Assembly (NCBI GenBank): GCA_026018925.1
Contig: JAKSZU010000004.1
Coordinates: forward strand, 37,157,233 to 37,221,232
From: Tupaia tana
Lineage: Eukaryota; Chordata; Mammalia; Scandentia; Tupaiidae
DNA: 64,000 nt
Direction: 5' to 3'
Shown here: piece after piece, positions 1 to 13,954 of the stretch
Position numbering within the stretch: position 1 is the first letter of the stretch
Layout of the letters: each line of letters opens with the position of its first letter
Position numbers and translations under genes: made by a program
Notes under the pieces: generated by a model
What the model was told of the DNA's origin: nothing
The model's input: only the letters and a program-made list of their open reading frames with translations
The model's database searches: none

Positions 1-357
1 GGCCCAACTTTTCTTTCTTTACTGCTTCTTTTTTATATTAGAATGAGGTATAGAGAAAGCAAAGCAAAGTGGAAAGAGCCTGGAATGAATGAGGAGTTTA
101 AGATCTGCTCTGCCTTTATTTAGGCAGGTTCTCAGACACAAATCATTTTGAATCTATACATTTTCTTATCCAGAAAAAAAAGTTATTTGGAGAAGACTAT
201 CTCTATGTTCTCCCTCAGCTTTTGCATTTATCGATAGAATGATAACAATAAACAACCATGCTACTTTTACATGTGTATACTATGTTTAATGGAACATTTG
301 GTTAAGTTCTTTGCCTACATTCTGTCATCAACCTCCTTCAAAAGAAATAGGTTCTTT

Positions 358-432
358 TGGGTCAGGAAACGTCTTGATGTATTTTTGCATAGAAAAACAG
401 AAAAAATACATCATAACTTCTCTGACGACCCA
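358..432. mobile_element. Mariner-derived MITE, copy 1
   Basis: 75 bp with terminal inverted repeats tgggtcaggaaacgtcttga and rc at ataacttctctgacgaccca. The centre is gtatttttgcatagaaaaac. Confidence 0.75.
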
Positions 433-439
433 CTATTAT

Positions 440-545
440 TATCCCTCTTTTACAGATGAGTATAGTAAGGTTTAAAGAGTTGACATAACTTACTCAAGAT
501 AAATAAGAAAGCCAGAGTTCGTACCTATGACCATCCGACTTAACA
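440..545 (-). repeat. MIR SINE fragment
   Basis: ccctcttttacagatgagta, aagagttgacataacttact and agagttcgtacctatgacca follow the reverse MIR pattern. Confidence 0.6.
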
Positions 546-1051
546 CTAATGATTCTAATGAGACAGATAAATATAGGGTAAAAAGTTTAGAGATATTTAA
601 TAATTCTTCTCAGGGAATTTTGCGGGTTGATGGGATATCTTAAACTGACCATCATTGGTTAGGTTGGTTTAAAATCCTCATCTCCGTCTACGATATTCTT
701 GGCCTCTAGGCCAGTCATTAATCACTCCATACTCAGTCTTCTTGACTCAAAAGGATGTCTGCTAACATACATAAGGGAAAGAGTAACCTTAGTTATAGAA
801 AATAGTAAAGCACTCATAAAAATGTGAATAACAATATTAAACTAATCTACTGCCTGTTATAGATCAGTTTGTTAAATTCAAGCTCTATTTGTTTCCTTCA
901 ATTCCCTAATGTGGCCTACTATAACACAGTAAAGTCTGGTTAAAGGAGACTAATCTACTGTCAAATTCCCATTTTCCCTGCCCTCAAAATTAAAAAAAGA
1001 TCATGGGGAAAAGCTATTCTTTTTTTATTATTATTTTTATAATTTATTGTT

Positions 1052-1295
1052 GATCCAGCTTTGTGGTGCAGTGGTAGTGTACTGCTCAAAAAAAGCCAGA
1101 TCCCACATGGTGATTGAAGTTTGAGTCGCTGGGCTGGTCAGCCTGAACTTCACTGCCACAAGCATACATGTCCAGGATCCAAATGGCTAGTGAACTGGAA
1201 GAAGGGGATTGTGATATGACCAGACCCTATGGAAGAGTTCTCCCACCCCTATTACATGCTTACATATGCCCGCTATCATGAATAAAGAAAAGAAT
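1052..1295 (+). mobile_element. tRNA-derived SINE, group D
   Basis: It begins gatccagctttgtggtgcag and ends in sequence like gaataaagaaaag. The promoter-like head differs from groups A and B, while the middle (aactggaagaaggggattgtgatatgacc) is shared. It is an old, diverged copy. Confidence 0.55.
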
Positions 1296-1690
1296 TATTA
1301 TCATTCAAGGATTACAGCATTTTATTACATACTACATCCTTTCCAATGCATGAACCATGACCCTAAAACAGAGAATTAATACTTCAGTAATAATAATTTA
1401 TATGGGAAAATTTCCTAGAAGTAACACATAGACTGTTTTGCTTGGACTTTGTCTTCGAACTAATATAGAAGGGATTAAGCTGTTTATTCTTTATTCATCG
1501 TTATTTTGATTACTCTTAGGTATAGTTGTATTTTTTGAGAATGCTATTCAGTATTCTAAATTCAAGTCCTAGCAAACTTTAGTAAATCAAAGAGTTTGCG
1601 AGTTATTTAGTGTTTTGTAATAAATTTGATTTGTAATCTGTTTGGTTAATTTAAATACCTCCATACTGGTATTTATAAAACCATTTTCTT

Positions 1691-1954
1691 TTTCTCTTTT
1701 ATTTAGAGAAGTTTTTGCTATAAGTTGTGTGTACTCACCAGAAAGATAGAAAGATACAGAGAGACAGAAAGCAAGAAATCACCCCACAGGGGGGATGGCC
1801 ATGCTGCAATTCCTTCTCCTCCATTCTCCTCTCAGGATCTTGGGCACACACGCACACACTGTGAGTTTAAGCCACCAGATCCGGGACTCAAACTGTAGTC
1901 AACTACATGGGAGTCCAGCGACATAGCCATTATGCTAAACTGCTGGTCCCATAC
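1691..1954 (-). mobile_element. tRNA-derived SINE, group A
   Basis: The reverse complement reads gggaccagcagtttagcata..., then the GC-rich body and CT-rich region. It is flanked by imperfect duplications aaaaccattttctt (1677) and aaaaccatcttctt (1955). Confidence 0.88.
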
Positions 1955-4174
1955 AAAACCATCTTCTTCACTGAATGCTAATCCAGTTGCCGTGATCTTT
2001 CTGCTAACTCAGTTGAGAGTCTGCAAGTGAGAAAATCTCTAAAAGATAAGTGAAGTGAGAAAACATTATCTTTGTCATCATACCTCTGGCTAGCTGACAA
2101 GAGAAAATTACAGTTTCAAAATCTGATAAGTCATGTTAAGGGGAGCCTCTCTCTCTCTACCTGGAGAAAAAAGATCATGTAGTTATGTTAGAGGGTCAAA
2201 TATAGAACATTAGCCTTGAAAAATAGAATTACAATACATGAATGGAATAATATTTGCTTTCCATGCATGTTTTTATGTTTTATTGTTCCTTTTTGTCTTT
2301 TTTTTTCTTGAATATATTCCATTCTGAAAGGTCCCAAATTCTATGCCATTTTTTCCTATAAAAGAAAAGTCAAGTGGAGAGCTTAGCTTTGCATTAGTCT
2401 TCCAGAGCATTTTACTTCTGTGTCAAAGAGTGTTCAGCGAGTGGAGATAGCTCAGCCGTGTGGAAGCCAGGACTTACTAACCCAGAAGATGCCAGGGCAA
2501 ACGTGTGCCACAGCCAGGAGGTTTCATACTGTTGAAGCTCTGTGCCAATTGCTTCCCTGTACATTCCTTTACTTTCAGCGTTTTTTCAGGGACCTGCCAG
2601 CCTCTCTCTGTCTTGCCTGCTTGTATGTGATGTGTCCCTCGGCTGGTGCCAAACTGTTTAGTCTTTTGGATATTTTACTGTAACTTCCTTTGTTTGATTG
2701 ACTTTTAGCCAAGTGCTTCCACAAAGAAAGGATTGTTACATTATTTAGAAATGAAGGAGACAGTAAAACTCCTGTGTCTTTTCTTCCTGTTTTAGGAGGC
2801 ACCTGATAATATAGAGTAGATTTAAGGCTATAAATTATGCAATTCTGCTCATCAATCACAGTTTTCCTTTTCTAGTTTCTTGCAATTAAATGTACCACGT
2901 TTTAATCCTAAAGCCCTCAGAGATTGCAGTTTAGCAGACTTACTAAGATAAAATTAATCTTCATGGCTCAGTCACTTTCATCTTTTAGTTTTCAAAATAC
3001 AGTAATTTTTAAATAGTTTATTTAAAACCTTAAATGACCATGTTTGTTAATAACATAATGCCTAGTAGTATAACCTTAAGCAGTTAGAGAATACAATTTA
3101 AATACGGATATAAGGGAGTCAAAATCAGTAAGCCAATTTAAAATTTAACATGTAGAACAAGAGCTGTTGGCATGTAATATCTGAAAAGGTAAATTTTAAG
3201 TAGTTTTCTTGTAAAGTAAACACTGAAAAGATAAGTTTTCCTTAAATAAAAATATCTTCTTTCCAGCTCAATGACATAGGCCACGCTAAAGCTGATCAGA
3301 CAGGACAAAATGATGTGTTAATTTGACAATCATCTAATGTCTTTGTCACTACGGATGGTGAAGACCCAGATTATATTAGGCTCTCTCAACTCAAATATGA
3401 TTTCTTGATTCTTGAGTCATATTACCAACATCCTAGTGGAGTTAGGTTCAGCCGTGTTGGCAGCTGTATTCTGAGCAATTTCAAGGAAGGTGATGAATGC
3501 CCTGTAAGTGTTGTAAATCAAATTAATCTTATTCCTAGCACATAGAGATGCATTTTTATGTGTTAAGACAGTTTAAGATGAGTTTTAGTATTTGTAGACC
3601 TCTAGGGTAAGCAGGGACTGCAATTATCTTGCCATAACATATGGATAACAAACTATTGGTCTAATGATTTAAAGTCAGAGATGCAGGGGGAAAAAATAAA
3701 GGGATATTGACTTGGGGAAAATGGATCAATTTGATGTAATATTTGTTAAAGCCAATTATTCAATGCCTGAAAGATCTTTGATAATCTAACTTTAACCTTT
3801 TTGATATCTACCTATTTCTAATCATTATGTATATCATGAAGTAGGAAAAATTAAGAGAAAATTTCCTAGAATATAGTGTAAGAAATGAAAAGAAAATTCT
3901 TCATTTTTGAATGGGTAAGAAAGCTTAGTGTTTTACCTATTGGCATAAGATATATAAGACAAAATAAGACCACTTAAGAGCCAGGGTAAATATTTGACTA
4001 TAAGAGAGGAACGAACACAGAATTTTAAAAAATAGAATATAACATGTCAGTAGATTCTGTTGATCAAAACAATGGGTTTTCAATTTTCTCTCTAGCCTTA
4101 CTGTCAGAAAATCTGTTGGAAACATGGCTTAATAGAATGAGTAAGAGTTTTATTATTACTTGAGAATGAGGAAA

Positions 4175-4450
4175 TACAGGCTTTTACCCCTATCTCAGTA
4201 TCCTATTGCCTGGAAACATCCCCTTGGCTCAAACACATCTTCCAACCCCATGCTTTGAATCTACTCCTGATAAGCCAGACTTCTACATTTTTTTGAAACC
4301 TTGTCTTAGCTTCTCCTCCTTAACCAGATTTTTGTGGACTTACCTCTCTTACTGGATAACACCATAGCTAACATTTCAGTTATCTGGAATTTTATTTATG
4401 TCTGCTCCAGATTGCAAGCTCTCAAGGTTTGGAATCATGTTTTGAATGCT
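4175..4450 (+). repeat. L2 LINE 3' fragment
   Basis: tattgcctggaaacatcccc, attttatttatgtctgctcc and agattgcaagctctcaaggt follow the L2 3' end pattern. Confidence 0.65.
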
Positions 4451-5775
4451 TGAGGCTTCACTTTCTTTCAAGTTTTAGGACTGAAAACTATCAAGGAGGT
4501 ATAGCTCTGTTTCTGTTCAACTGTTATAAGGGACGTAAAAAGCAATTGAAAGTTTTTGTCAGTTGCTGGTAGTAGAGTCTTGATTTATTTTATTTTAAAA
4601 GGTTGTTTGCAATTCTACTTGATTCGGTCATCCAAGAAATTTATTGGCAAGGGACTTTTGATAGATTATCCTGCTTTTAACCAATGCTAGACTAGGTGAT
4701 GAGCTCATTGGTGAATATCAGCACAATACTGAAGCTGGAATTTTTAAAAAAACATTTTCAAAAAATTTAAACTTATGGGAATATGCTCAAACTATCTTAT
4801 GATGATTTGTTTTTTGGGTATGTTTACATTTTCCCATATGATTGTGAGAAGCTAGAGACCTCCTGATGGGTTACTAATGAAGTGGATTCTAACTCCCACA
4901 CTGGATATCCCACTCCTCATTCACAAGGGTCAATTTAACTGGCCATCTGCTACCCATTTACAAAGCCGAAAGGGCATGATGCCCTCCCTCCCTACAGCAC
5001 CCATCAATTCTGATTGCTACTGCTGGCTCCATGCTGTACCTAAGATGATTTAGATATATCTATGTTTACTAAGGCAATAGGTATGTTTTTCTTGGCCAGA
5101 CACAATACATTTTTTGTTCTTGACATGGTGAGCCGCCAATAAATTTTTCCCTGCTGTATTTTGACACTCAATATCTGGTTGCACAAGCTTATTTGCATCT
5201 TTCATCCATTGCACGAGAGCTTCCCTGAGAGTAGCTTGACAAGATTTACTAGCATAGTTTATAAAATATTTTAAAATTACTGTAATTTGTTTTATATTTA
5301 TTGGAATTCATTTTAAATGACCTTGTATTGATATTCTGCTTCCATATGTTTAAGATATTAAGATAGGTCATTGTCCAATGCTGTATTATATACAGTATAT
5401 CTGGAGTAGTAACATTTGCAAACTGAGAAAGATCATATATTGCTTTTTAAAAAAGACTCTTCAGGATCGTCAACAAATTTCTAAAATAGGATAACTTTGC
5501 CAAAAATATGAACTCCTGGGTAAGGATAGGTTCTCTTTATTTTAAAAGTAAATATGTTGGGTTAAAATGAATAAAATGTGAACTCTTCTTTTTGTAAAGG
5601 TAATAAAGAAAGAATAGATATTATTTAGGAAGAAATCAGGGTAGTTTTTTTTCTTTTGCAATCACTGCTTTTCAAAACTAACCACATGACCCAGGACTGA
5701 ATTTCCCAGAAAACTCTATCTGCCTGAGAGAACATTAGTTATGAGTCAATGTGGAATTTTCTAAGACCCTTTTTT

Positions 5776-5970
5776 TCTTTCTTTCTTTCTTTCTTTTTAA
5801 GAATTATTTATTTAATTAAATTAAATTAATTAATTATCATTATTTTTAATTTGGCCAGAGAGAGACAGAGAGGGAAATGAGAAATCAGGCCACCAGGTTG
5901 GGGACTCGAACTGACTGCAGTCAGCCATGTGAGAGTCCAGTGCCTAACCATCACACCACTTGCCAGCCCC
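5776..5970 (-). mobile_element. tRNA-derived SINE, group C (short form)
   Basis: The tRNA-like head (rc of ccaggttggggactcgaact...ttgccagcccc) joins directly to the GA/CT region and an AT-rich tail, without the GC-rich body. The duplications are tctaagaccctttt (5760) and tctaaggccctttt (5971). Confidence 0.8.
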
Positions 5971-6159
5971 TCTAAGGCCCTTTTCTAAAACTTTACTTGC
6001 TCTCAAAGCTTCCCATGGTATGAGGATAAAGCACTAAATAAAAGGTCATTCTCTTGCTGTGAATAGTTAGTTATCATTTTCATGTTGCTCGATCCAATAT
6101 AGCGTGGTAATGAACCTCTCCAGGGAGCCCTTTCCTGTGTATTCAGAGCTTTCACCTAT

Positions 6160-6165
<6 letters not shown>

Positions 6166-6194
<29 letters not shown>

Positions 6195-6438
6195 AGAGGT
6201 TCCCACCATTGGGTGCGTGTGCACTCACCAGACAGAAAGAGACAGAAAGCAAGAAATCACCCCCCCAGGGGGGGATGGCCACGCCGTAATCTCTTCTCCT
6301 TCATTCTCCTCTCTCGGGATCCTGGGCACGCACACACATGTGCCCGGCATGAGTTTTAAGCCACCGGGTCCGGGACTCGAACCGTGGTCAACTACATGGG
6401 AGTCCAGCGACATAGCCATTACACTAACTGTTGGTCCC
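6166..6438 (-). mobile_element. tRNA-derived SINE, group A
   Basis: Poly-T, then gagaggttcccaccattggg and the full body through to ttggtccc. The perfect 12-bp duplication acctatgttctt lies at 6154 and 6439. Confidence 0.9.
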
Positions 6439-6469
6439 ACCTATGTTCTTATATGATACTGTACTCACT

Positions 6470-6590
6470 GTGAGGAATGTGTTCTTATATTCCTGTTTTC
6501 ACAGGTGAAACTGAGATTCGAGAGATAACAGCATTGTCCAAGCCATTACTAAACTGTAATGCCTAGAGTCAAATCTTAGGTCCAATCACA
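6470..6590 (-). repeat. MIR SINE fragment
   Basis: ctgttttcacaggtgaaact, gagattcgagagataacagc and gcctagagtcaaatcttagg. Confidence 0.6.
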
Positions 6591-6606
6591 GTGCACAAGC
6601 AGGAAG

Positions 6607-6829
6607 GTGCCACTGTGCAGTGGCTGAGGCTGTGTGGGAGGCCTCGGTTTGGTTCTTGGCTGAGTCCAACCAGGCTAGGCCCAATGGCGTATTCCTCTGG
6701 TTCTAGCTGACTGGGAGGCTGGGGCAGGAGAATAGTGCCATGGCAAGACCATGTCAAAAAGATTTCTCTCTGAACTGGTCCCCCACATTTGAAAAGCAAA
6801 ACAAGACAAAACAAAAAATAGTTGTTCTG
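6607..6829 (+). mobile_element. tRNA-derived SINE, group D
   Basis: It starts tgccactgtgcagtggctgag, has the shared phrase aggctggggcaggagaatag, and ends in an A-rich tail (aacaagacaaaacaaaaa). It is diverged. Confidence 0.55.
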
Positions 6830-8068
6830 TTCATTCCAAAGTCGAATGATTTAAAAATAAAAATCAAAAAGAACTGTGCAGGGAAATTATTATCTAAGTT
6901 GTTAACAAAATATATAATAGAATTGTAAAGCTTGAGATCAATCAAAGTGCCCGCCTTCTTATTTTTCAGACATTAGTTTTTGATGTACCTCTTCAGAGAG
7001 ATTTTCTTTAATTATGCCATGTGAACAGATTGTTGGTTTTACAAGCTGACATCACAATTTATTATTTTGGTTTTTTGGTTTAAAACCGAATTTTTCTGAT
7101 CTCCTCTGTAAGGCTTTAAAGTTCCTGGGGAATGAATTGCATCCACCATATCTCCTAGAGTAAGCCAGCATTTAGAAGAGCTCTAGGCACTTAAACCATT
7201 CTTTTTTGAGGGGAGGGGATCATTTGCACGAGGTTCAGAGATGTAATCTAATTTGTTCAGGACAAATATGTTATTAGTGGCAAATCCATTCAAACTCAGG
7301 AATCTTGTTTCCTGGTGTGCTGTGGCAGGCTGCATGTAAGTGCTTGTCATGTCTAATTCCAGTTTCGCTAATTGGTAGGTTGGGTGAGAAGCCCCCGTCT
7401 GGTTCACATGACTCCTGAAAGTTCTCTCCCAGGCTGCGAAACTTGCTTCTGAGCCTTCTCCTACATTCAAAGTCAGATGACCAAAAACAAAGTTGTCAAG
7501 GACACATGCTCTTTTTTATGAGCAGAAATGTGAAGCATATTTTTGGTTTGGTATTTTTCATTTGCTTAGTTTTGTGCTTTTGTGGCTTTGTTTGGTTTGG
7601 TACTATTTGGCCCAGCTTTCTCTCAAAAAGTCTGCATCCTGTGGACAAGAATGTAAGCCCATCAAAGACTGGCAGTGGCTCTTGCACATTCCTCTGAGAG
7701 CGCATTTGCGGCACACGTTGTGTCCCTTACTCATGTCCAGTCACTCTCTGCATCTGTTGTGTCTGGAGAACAGCAGCCTAATCACTCTGCTATTGTTCAG
7801 GTATGGTTTTCCTCCCTGGTATAGGTTAACACTCCTCTCACCCCAGCCACATATTCAATTAATATATATGTGTTCCAGATCGACCTCAAGTGAATCTGAG
7901 CAAAATGCATTCTTGGCACAGTTCCCCTTACGTCAGGTAATCTGTGGTCACTCACGGTATTTGGTCAACACACGAAGAATTCTAAAGTCTCTCAATTTGG
8001 AGAAATTGGCTAACCCAGTGAAGCAGGAATGGATAAATTACCCACTGCTGAACTACTCTAAATAGGTT

Positions 8069-8113
8069 TTTCTTTTTCTTTTTCTTTTTCTTTTCTTTCT
8101 TTTTTTTTTTTAA
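8069..8113 (+). repeat. T-rich (TTTTTC)n repeat
   Basis: Repeated cttttt units passing into poly-T. I see no SINE body attached. Confidence 0.8.
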
Positions 8114-8539
8114 TGGTATGACTCTTCCATAAGGCCATTTTGAATGATGGCTTTCATTTGACACGCTTCATCTATCTTTCTGGCAATTCTGGTTTACACT
8201 CCTTAGACTAGTGAATAACCTGAACGTCAGCCAGTGAGCCTGAACTTCTGTGAGTAACTCGTGTGTCACGTAATCTGTGTGATGTAGCCTGGCGTCACAC
8301 CTGCAGCAGCACATAGTGTGGGAATTCTGCCCTTCATTATATAAGCTGCTGTTAACAATGACAAGAGCCAACCAAAACCTCACCCCAAAAGCAGATCCAA
8401 AGTAAGAAGGTACCATGAGTGCAAACACTTTTAAAATTCAGACACAAATCATAGCTTCCAGTACAAATCCTGTCAATAAAGAGCACTGACTAGCTCTTTG
8501 ATACCTTACAAACCACTTTGTATATATCATTTTTTTAAA

Positions 8540-8757
8540 AAAAAAAAAATTGCTATAGGGTGCATGTGCATCCACCAGAGAGAGATGGAGAGAGAGAGAG
8601 AGAGAGAGATAAAACACCCTTTAGAGGGAATGGCCCTGCCACAATCTCTTCCCCTCCATTTTCCTCTCAGGATTTTGGAAATGCACATAAATGTACCCAG
8701 GTTTTTTTTCAACCAGTTGGATTCAGCTGCCCTCGCCACGGTGCCACTGGCTGACCC
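8540..8757 (-). mobile_element. tRNA-derived SINE, group B, partly deleted
   Basis: The reverse complement of ttgctatagggtgcatgtgc ... cactggctgaccc. The (GA)n block and body are present, but the B-box part of the head is reduced. Confidence 0.75.
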
Positions 8758-9395
8758 TTACACACATTATTTCTGATGTTCCCATTTTAAGAACGGAAAA
8801 CCTAGGTTTCAAAGACTCAGTTTCTCAAACTGTGAATTACAACACACAGGATTTTATTTTCTGACTTGGGTGGACACTCAGATGCTCCTGTGTCATGCTT
8901 TTATGATTTTGGATTTGCTGTCAGAGACTCTGTGCTGATGTAATCCTGTAATCAGCACCTTCTTGTACTTCACATGTGAGGTCCAGGGCCGACTCTGAAA
9001 CTACTTCCCTGAACTCTGCAAACCTACACGTATCAGAATGTATTATTATTCAAAGCGTCCATCCACCTCTTCTAAATTAGGATAGCTAATAATAAGAAAA
9101 CACAATGCAGAACAAGTATAAAAATCTTCTGTTAATTCAGAAACAGTGATTCCAAGGTAGGTTTTGAAGCATTCCATTGTCTTTTATTTCAGTAGATAGC
9201 CATGAGTCACTAGCTGAAATCGATAAATTAATATTAAACACAACATATGCTGCATGGTGTTTTTAAGGGGGTAAAGAAGTAATGTCAAAAGGAAACTAGA
9301 GTACATTTTAGTAGCTGCAAAAATATTGGAACTTTAATAGATGGGATTTAAAGCAATCTAAGATATGCTACAGATTGAAAATAGAAATAATTCTT

Positions 9396-9661
9396 TTTTT
9401 TTTTTTTTTGAGAGGTTTTTGCTATAGGGCATGTGCGCTCACCAGACAGACAGAGAGAGACAGAGAGACAGAAAGCAAGAAATCAACCCCCAGGGGGGAT
9501 GGCCACGCCACAATCCCTTCTCCTCCATTCTCCTCTAGGGATCTTGGGCACGCACGCACGCGTGCCCGGCGTTGAGTTTTTAGTCACCGGGTCCGGGACG
9601 TGAACCGTGGTCGACTACATGGGAGTCCAGAGACGTAGCCCTTATGCTAACTGCTGGTCCC
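9396..9661 (-). mobile_element. tRNA-derived SINE, group A, young
   Basis: Full length, with the perfect 19-bp duplication gaaaatagaaataattctt at 9377 and 9662. Confidence 0.92.
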
Positions 9662-10598
9662 GAAAATAGAAATAATTCTTAAAGAGAATCGTGATCAATA
9701 CTTATGGGCTATCAAAAGAAAGTAGAAGACTAGGTTGGTAGTTTCCCTGTTCCATGTGATTGCTTTCAAGTCAGATGTGAAGGTCCTGCAACATAGGTCT
9801 TGTTTTCCACCCTTTGGGACGGGGCACTAGACTGAATGGTCCTTGGGTCAGATCCATAACAAGAGCTCTAATTAAAAAACTACATAGGTTGTCAAGCTTC
9901 TGCTGTGAAATGTTTTGAGAAAAACCTTTGTCATCTACTTTGGAATCACAATATCGTGTGGCCTTACAATCAGCTCTAGAAGCTTGCAGTTACATCTTAG
10001 TCATTATGCCTGCACAGACAAAGTTATGGAAGATTTCAATGAAAAAACAAAAGAGTAACTAAATAATGTGCTTTGATTTTTTGATTTTTCTCAGTTGCTA
10101 TAGGATTCTGTCCACTGTTGAAAAAGCTTTCTGTTGTCTTTATCTGGCCAGTACCCAAAATTTGCCAAAATATCTTTTTTGTTGTTGTTCTCTATTATCA
10201 GACAGATTAAAAGAAAGGAGTTAAATATATAAAATGAAATTGTGAAACTCCATGAGTAGCAGCAGGTCTTCTTGTGTTTCTTATAAAAAAAGAAAAAGTC
10301 TCTATCAAAAATAACAGGTCACAAAACTTAAAGTTTATAGTGCCTCTAAACCTGACACATTATGATAAGTGCTTGGCTTTTAATGCAATTTATGGACATG
10401 AAATATCTGAAAATGCTTATACTTTAAAAAGTTTTTGTTTATCTTAAATTCGAACTAACTAGGTGCCCTAAATTTTTATTTGCTAAATCTGACAACTCTA
10501 CATATGTGGAAAATAGATGTACAGTTTATAAATACTTTATATGTTCATACATGCATATATATGCAGAGACATTAAAAAGTCACAGTAAAATTGAATTA

Positions 10599-10859
10599 GG
10601 GCCATCCAGGTAGTGTGGTGATTAAGGCAACTGGATCCCACACGGACTAATACAGTTCAAGTCTCGAACTTGACAGCTTGAAAAATATGCCAAGTGTGTG
10701 TGCATGAATGCCCAAAATCCCGGAAGAGAGTGGAGGAGAAGGGATTGTGGTGTGGTCATCCCCCTGGGGGGGGGGGAGGTTGCTTTCTCACTTTGTCTTT
10801 CTCTCTGTCTGTCTCTGGCGAGTACACATGCCCTATTGCAAACAAACAAAAACAAAACA
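10599..10859 (+). mobile_element. tRNA-derived SINE, group B
   Basis: Begins gggccatccaggtagtgtgg and continues with the GC-rich body and the tail caaacaaacaaaaacaaaac. A (GATA)n run follows at 10881-10900. Confidence 0.8.
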
Positions 10860-13789
10860 TACATATGTGGCATGTGTGTGTATAGATAGATAGATAGATA
10901 TCAAATTAACATATATGATCTTAAATGCATAGTGAATGTATCATTCTTTAGGTATAAATAGTATCTTTTGTCTGCCTATTTAATGTGTCTCTGCAGTCAT
11001 TTTCAGAGTTAAGGGAATGTTGGGTCATGAGAAACTTCTATAAACATTCTTATTGGAGTTACTTTCAGTCTATGAAAGGTCAGGTTTTTAGTGTTACAAT
11101 AATGTGTGTCATATCTTCTCTTGAAACATTTTCAGACATTCTTTTAAAAAAATAACAGGAAAGGGAATAGGTCAGAAGAAATACCTAGTGATCTTAAGGC
11201 TGATCAAGACCTCCTTTCAAAATATAGAGCAGTAGTATTCAAATTCTTTCACATTTTTTTTTCAGTTCTTTATATGAAAGCACTAATGATTTGTCCCTAC
11301 TTTGCCTTTTAATATGTTACTTGAGCAGGTATTTGTCCTCTACCCAGCAAGTGGTATTGATCTATTCTTGTTTCATCATAAATGCCAATATTTTGTTACA
11401 GAATTGTGTTAGAGATATTCTTGCTTGTTTTTTTGTAGATACAAATTACGCTATCACTGGGCAATTAAGAAAAGAATCACTCAATTCTAATATGTTTAGA
11501 AGAGTTCTTTTTGTCTTGGTATATGGACAGTGAGAATGACCTCTGGCAGAATCTGCTTGATATATTAATACAGCAGAACTTCTTTGTTTGGATAACTCAT
11601 TATGGAACTATAATCTCCGGTCAAGTGGATATTAATGGACAATGGCATGTTCATTTTTTTTCTCTTTTGCCCTGTTACCAACTCACTCAATTCCATTTCA
11701 CTTGCTTCTCAAATAAAACATGTCATTAAACAAATTCGACATCAAGTTTCAAATGAGTAATGGGACTTATAAGTTAAAAAAGAAAGAGGGAAGAGAAGTG
11801 ATGTGCAAGAATTGTGAGAATGGTGAGTTTCCTAGAGAGCTTTAGAAAAGTACCCTATATCCCTGTTCTGTGTATTCTTTCTTATTTTGAAGTCAAATTT
11901 GCAGAGGACCATATAGGTGCTTAGGAATTACATCCTTCACTTCTTTGCCCATGCAAACTGAAAGTAGAGAAGGAACAGTTTTTTTAAAATTAAAAGGACC
12001 TTAAAAAGTAGTCATTTTCCAGTTTAAAAAAGAAAAAGAAAATGAGTTCAAAGATAAAGACATTCAGCCTAAGAAGTCAATTCATCTCCCCCTAGTTATA
12101 TACTTGGTTAGTGCTGGAGCTGACAGAGACTTGGCTTACTCTCATTCTCTCTGAACGGTGCCACTGCAGCTTCAACTTCCTTCCCCACTACCAGCATTCT
12201 GTGTTTTTAGAAGGAATTTTCAGACCTTTTGCTTTCCTGATACCCAGGAATTCTTATTAAGTTATGACTAACAAAGTATAAAATATGAGTCAAAAGTTAG
12301 TCCCTAATAAAGTCATCGTGACTTTAATGGCTTCGGCAGTTGTTTCATTCTGCAAAAACAGGAAGATCCCACACAATAAGGCGCCTGTCTCACAGCTGGG
12401 CTCCTGCGTAGACGGCCACCCACAAGAGTAACTAACTACTGGGACTCTCTTCCTCTCTTTGGCACCATTTTTTTTCCATCTCTGTAATTTTGTCTTACTG
12501 ATTTTATCATGATTTTATCAATGAGAGGAAAGCATCGGCTTTGTCTACTCTTCAATAAGCTGAAGAATATTTTTGATCACTGGGGATTCACTCCTAAATG
12601 ATTTCCAGGTTCCCGACACGCCTTGGTTGGTCTTAAAAGTAGTTCTTTCATGAGTCTGATACTAGCTCCTGGTATTATTATTTTTTTGGAGTGTTTTATT
12701 CTTAGACCCATAAAAAGCGTCAAATTTTAGAACTGGGAAGACTTTAAGATCATTCCAGTCTACTCCTTCTGCATGATTAACTAAGTACTCATTACCAGGA
12801 TAATGCCTAGCCTACCTGAAGCTCAAACTAGCCCTCAGATGAGAAATACAGGGAAATGATGAATGGTCCATCACTTTGAGAGAAAAGGGCTTAGGATAAA
12901 ATAATCTCTATACATAGCAATGAAACTTAAAAAAAAAGAAATTGAAACCATCAAGTAAAATGTTCATATTGAATGTAATTAAAGTTCAGCTTTTGCTAGT
13001 TTTTCTATATTTTTGAAATAACTTTTATTAAAGGAACTATACTCCAAAAAAAAATCACAAATGATTTTATAAGGTATATCCTAGACAAAAATAACGAATC
13101 ATTTTTGTAGAAAGTCATCTTTCCGTCCATTTTTAAAAAAGTAACTGCCATTTCTAGCAGTGTCTGTGACTCTAGGGTTGGGCATAAGCTTAAGGAGGCA
13201 TTGCAGGAATTTATGTTACTAAGGGTTCATTCACAAACTCTGCTTGTCTGTTGAAAAGGGGCTTTGGCCATTTCCTCTGGGGATATTACTTCTAGGTAGA
13301 CTCTAACAGAGTTTTCTTGTGAAAGCAGATTCTTACAGAAAAAATAGGATCTGTGTACATTAGACAGTAGAGAGACATTTATTTTTAAAATAGTGTGCTC
13401 TTGTTTGTAGATTTCTCTACTGCATTTGATAAAGTAAGTAATATCCATTCCCTTTCGATCCTATAACTCCTTGGGGCATAGTTTCACTCACAGACCATTT
13501 CACTTTCACATCTGGACTAAACACCTAACTTAATAAATAGGCAGGGAGACTGTAAGAGTCTTAGACTGCAACTCTGAGGAATGATAAATACTTCTTCTTT
13601 GTTGGTGACTTATTTTTATGGACTGAAGCATTTCTGATTTGAGTTGTTTTTCTCATTCGTGTAGAGGGAGTTTTGTTTTCTGGGAAATATTAGTTGCTGG
13701 TAAATAATGTGTCCAAACCGTAGGAGGCTGCCACAAGATTTATCATACAGAATCATGAAAGGTTAGGGCTGAGAGATTGAGATCTGAAT

Positions 13790-13875
13790 ATCATGCATCA
13801 TTCTCATTTTACGAATGAGAGGTAAAGTGACACCATCAGACTATTAGTGAGAGCTGAGAATGAAAGACAAGATTC
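13790..13875 (-). repeat. MIR SINE fragment
   Basis: cattctcattttacgaatga, gaggtaaagtgacaccatca and gtgagagctgagaatgaaag. Confidence 0.5.
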
Positions 13876-13954
13876 ATCTTCCACATCATGGCTGTCTCTG
13901 GCTCACTGAAGACAACTCTCATGTGGGAGTCAGACACTGAAAGCCCAACTAAGC

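Noticed and set aside
4830-5230. Possible LTR fragment with an AATAAA and downstream T-rich sequence
   Set aside because: Suggestive composition only; I could not match ordered landmarks to an LTR family.
7493-8065. 190-codon open frame
   Set aside because: Long for the window, but the peptide has no recognisable domain, low-complexity hydrophobic stretches and no supporting splice context. It is probably a chance ORF in intron DNA.
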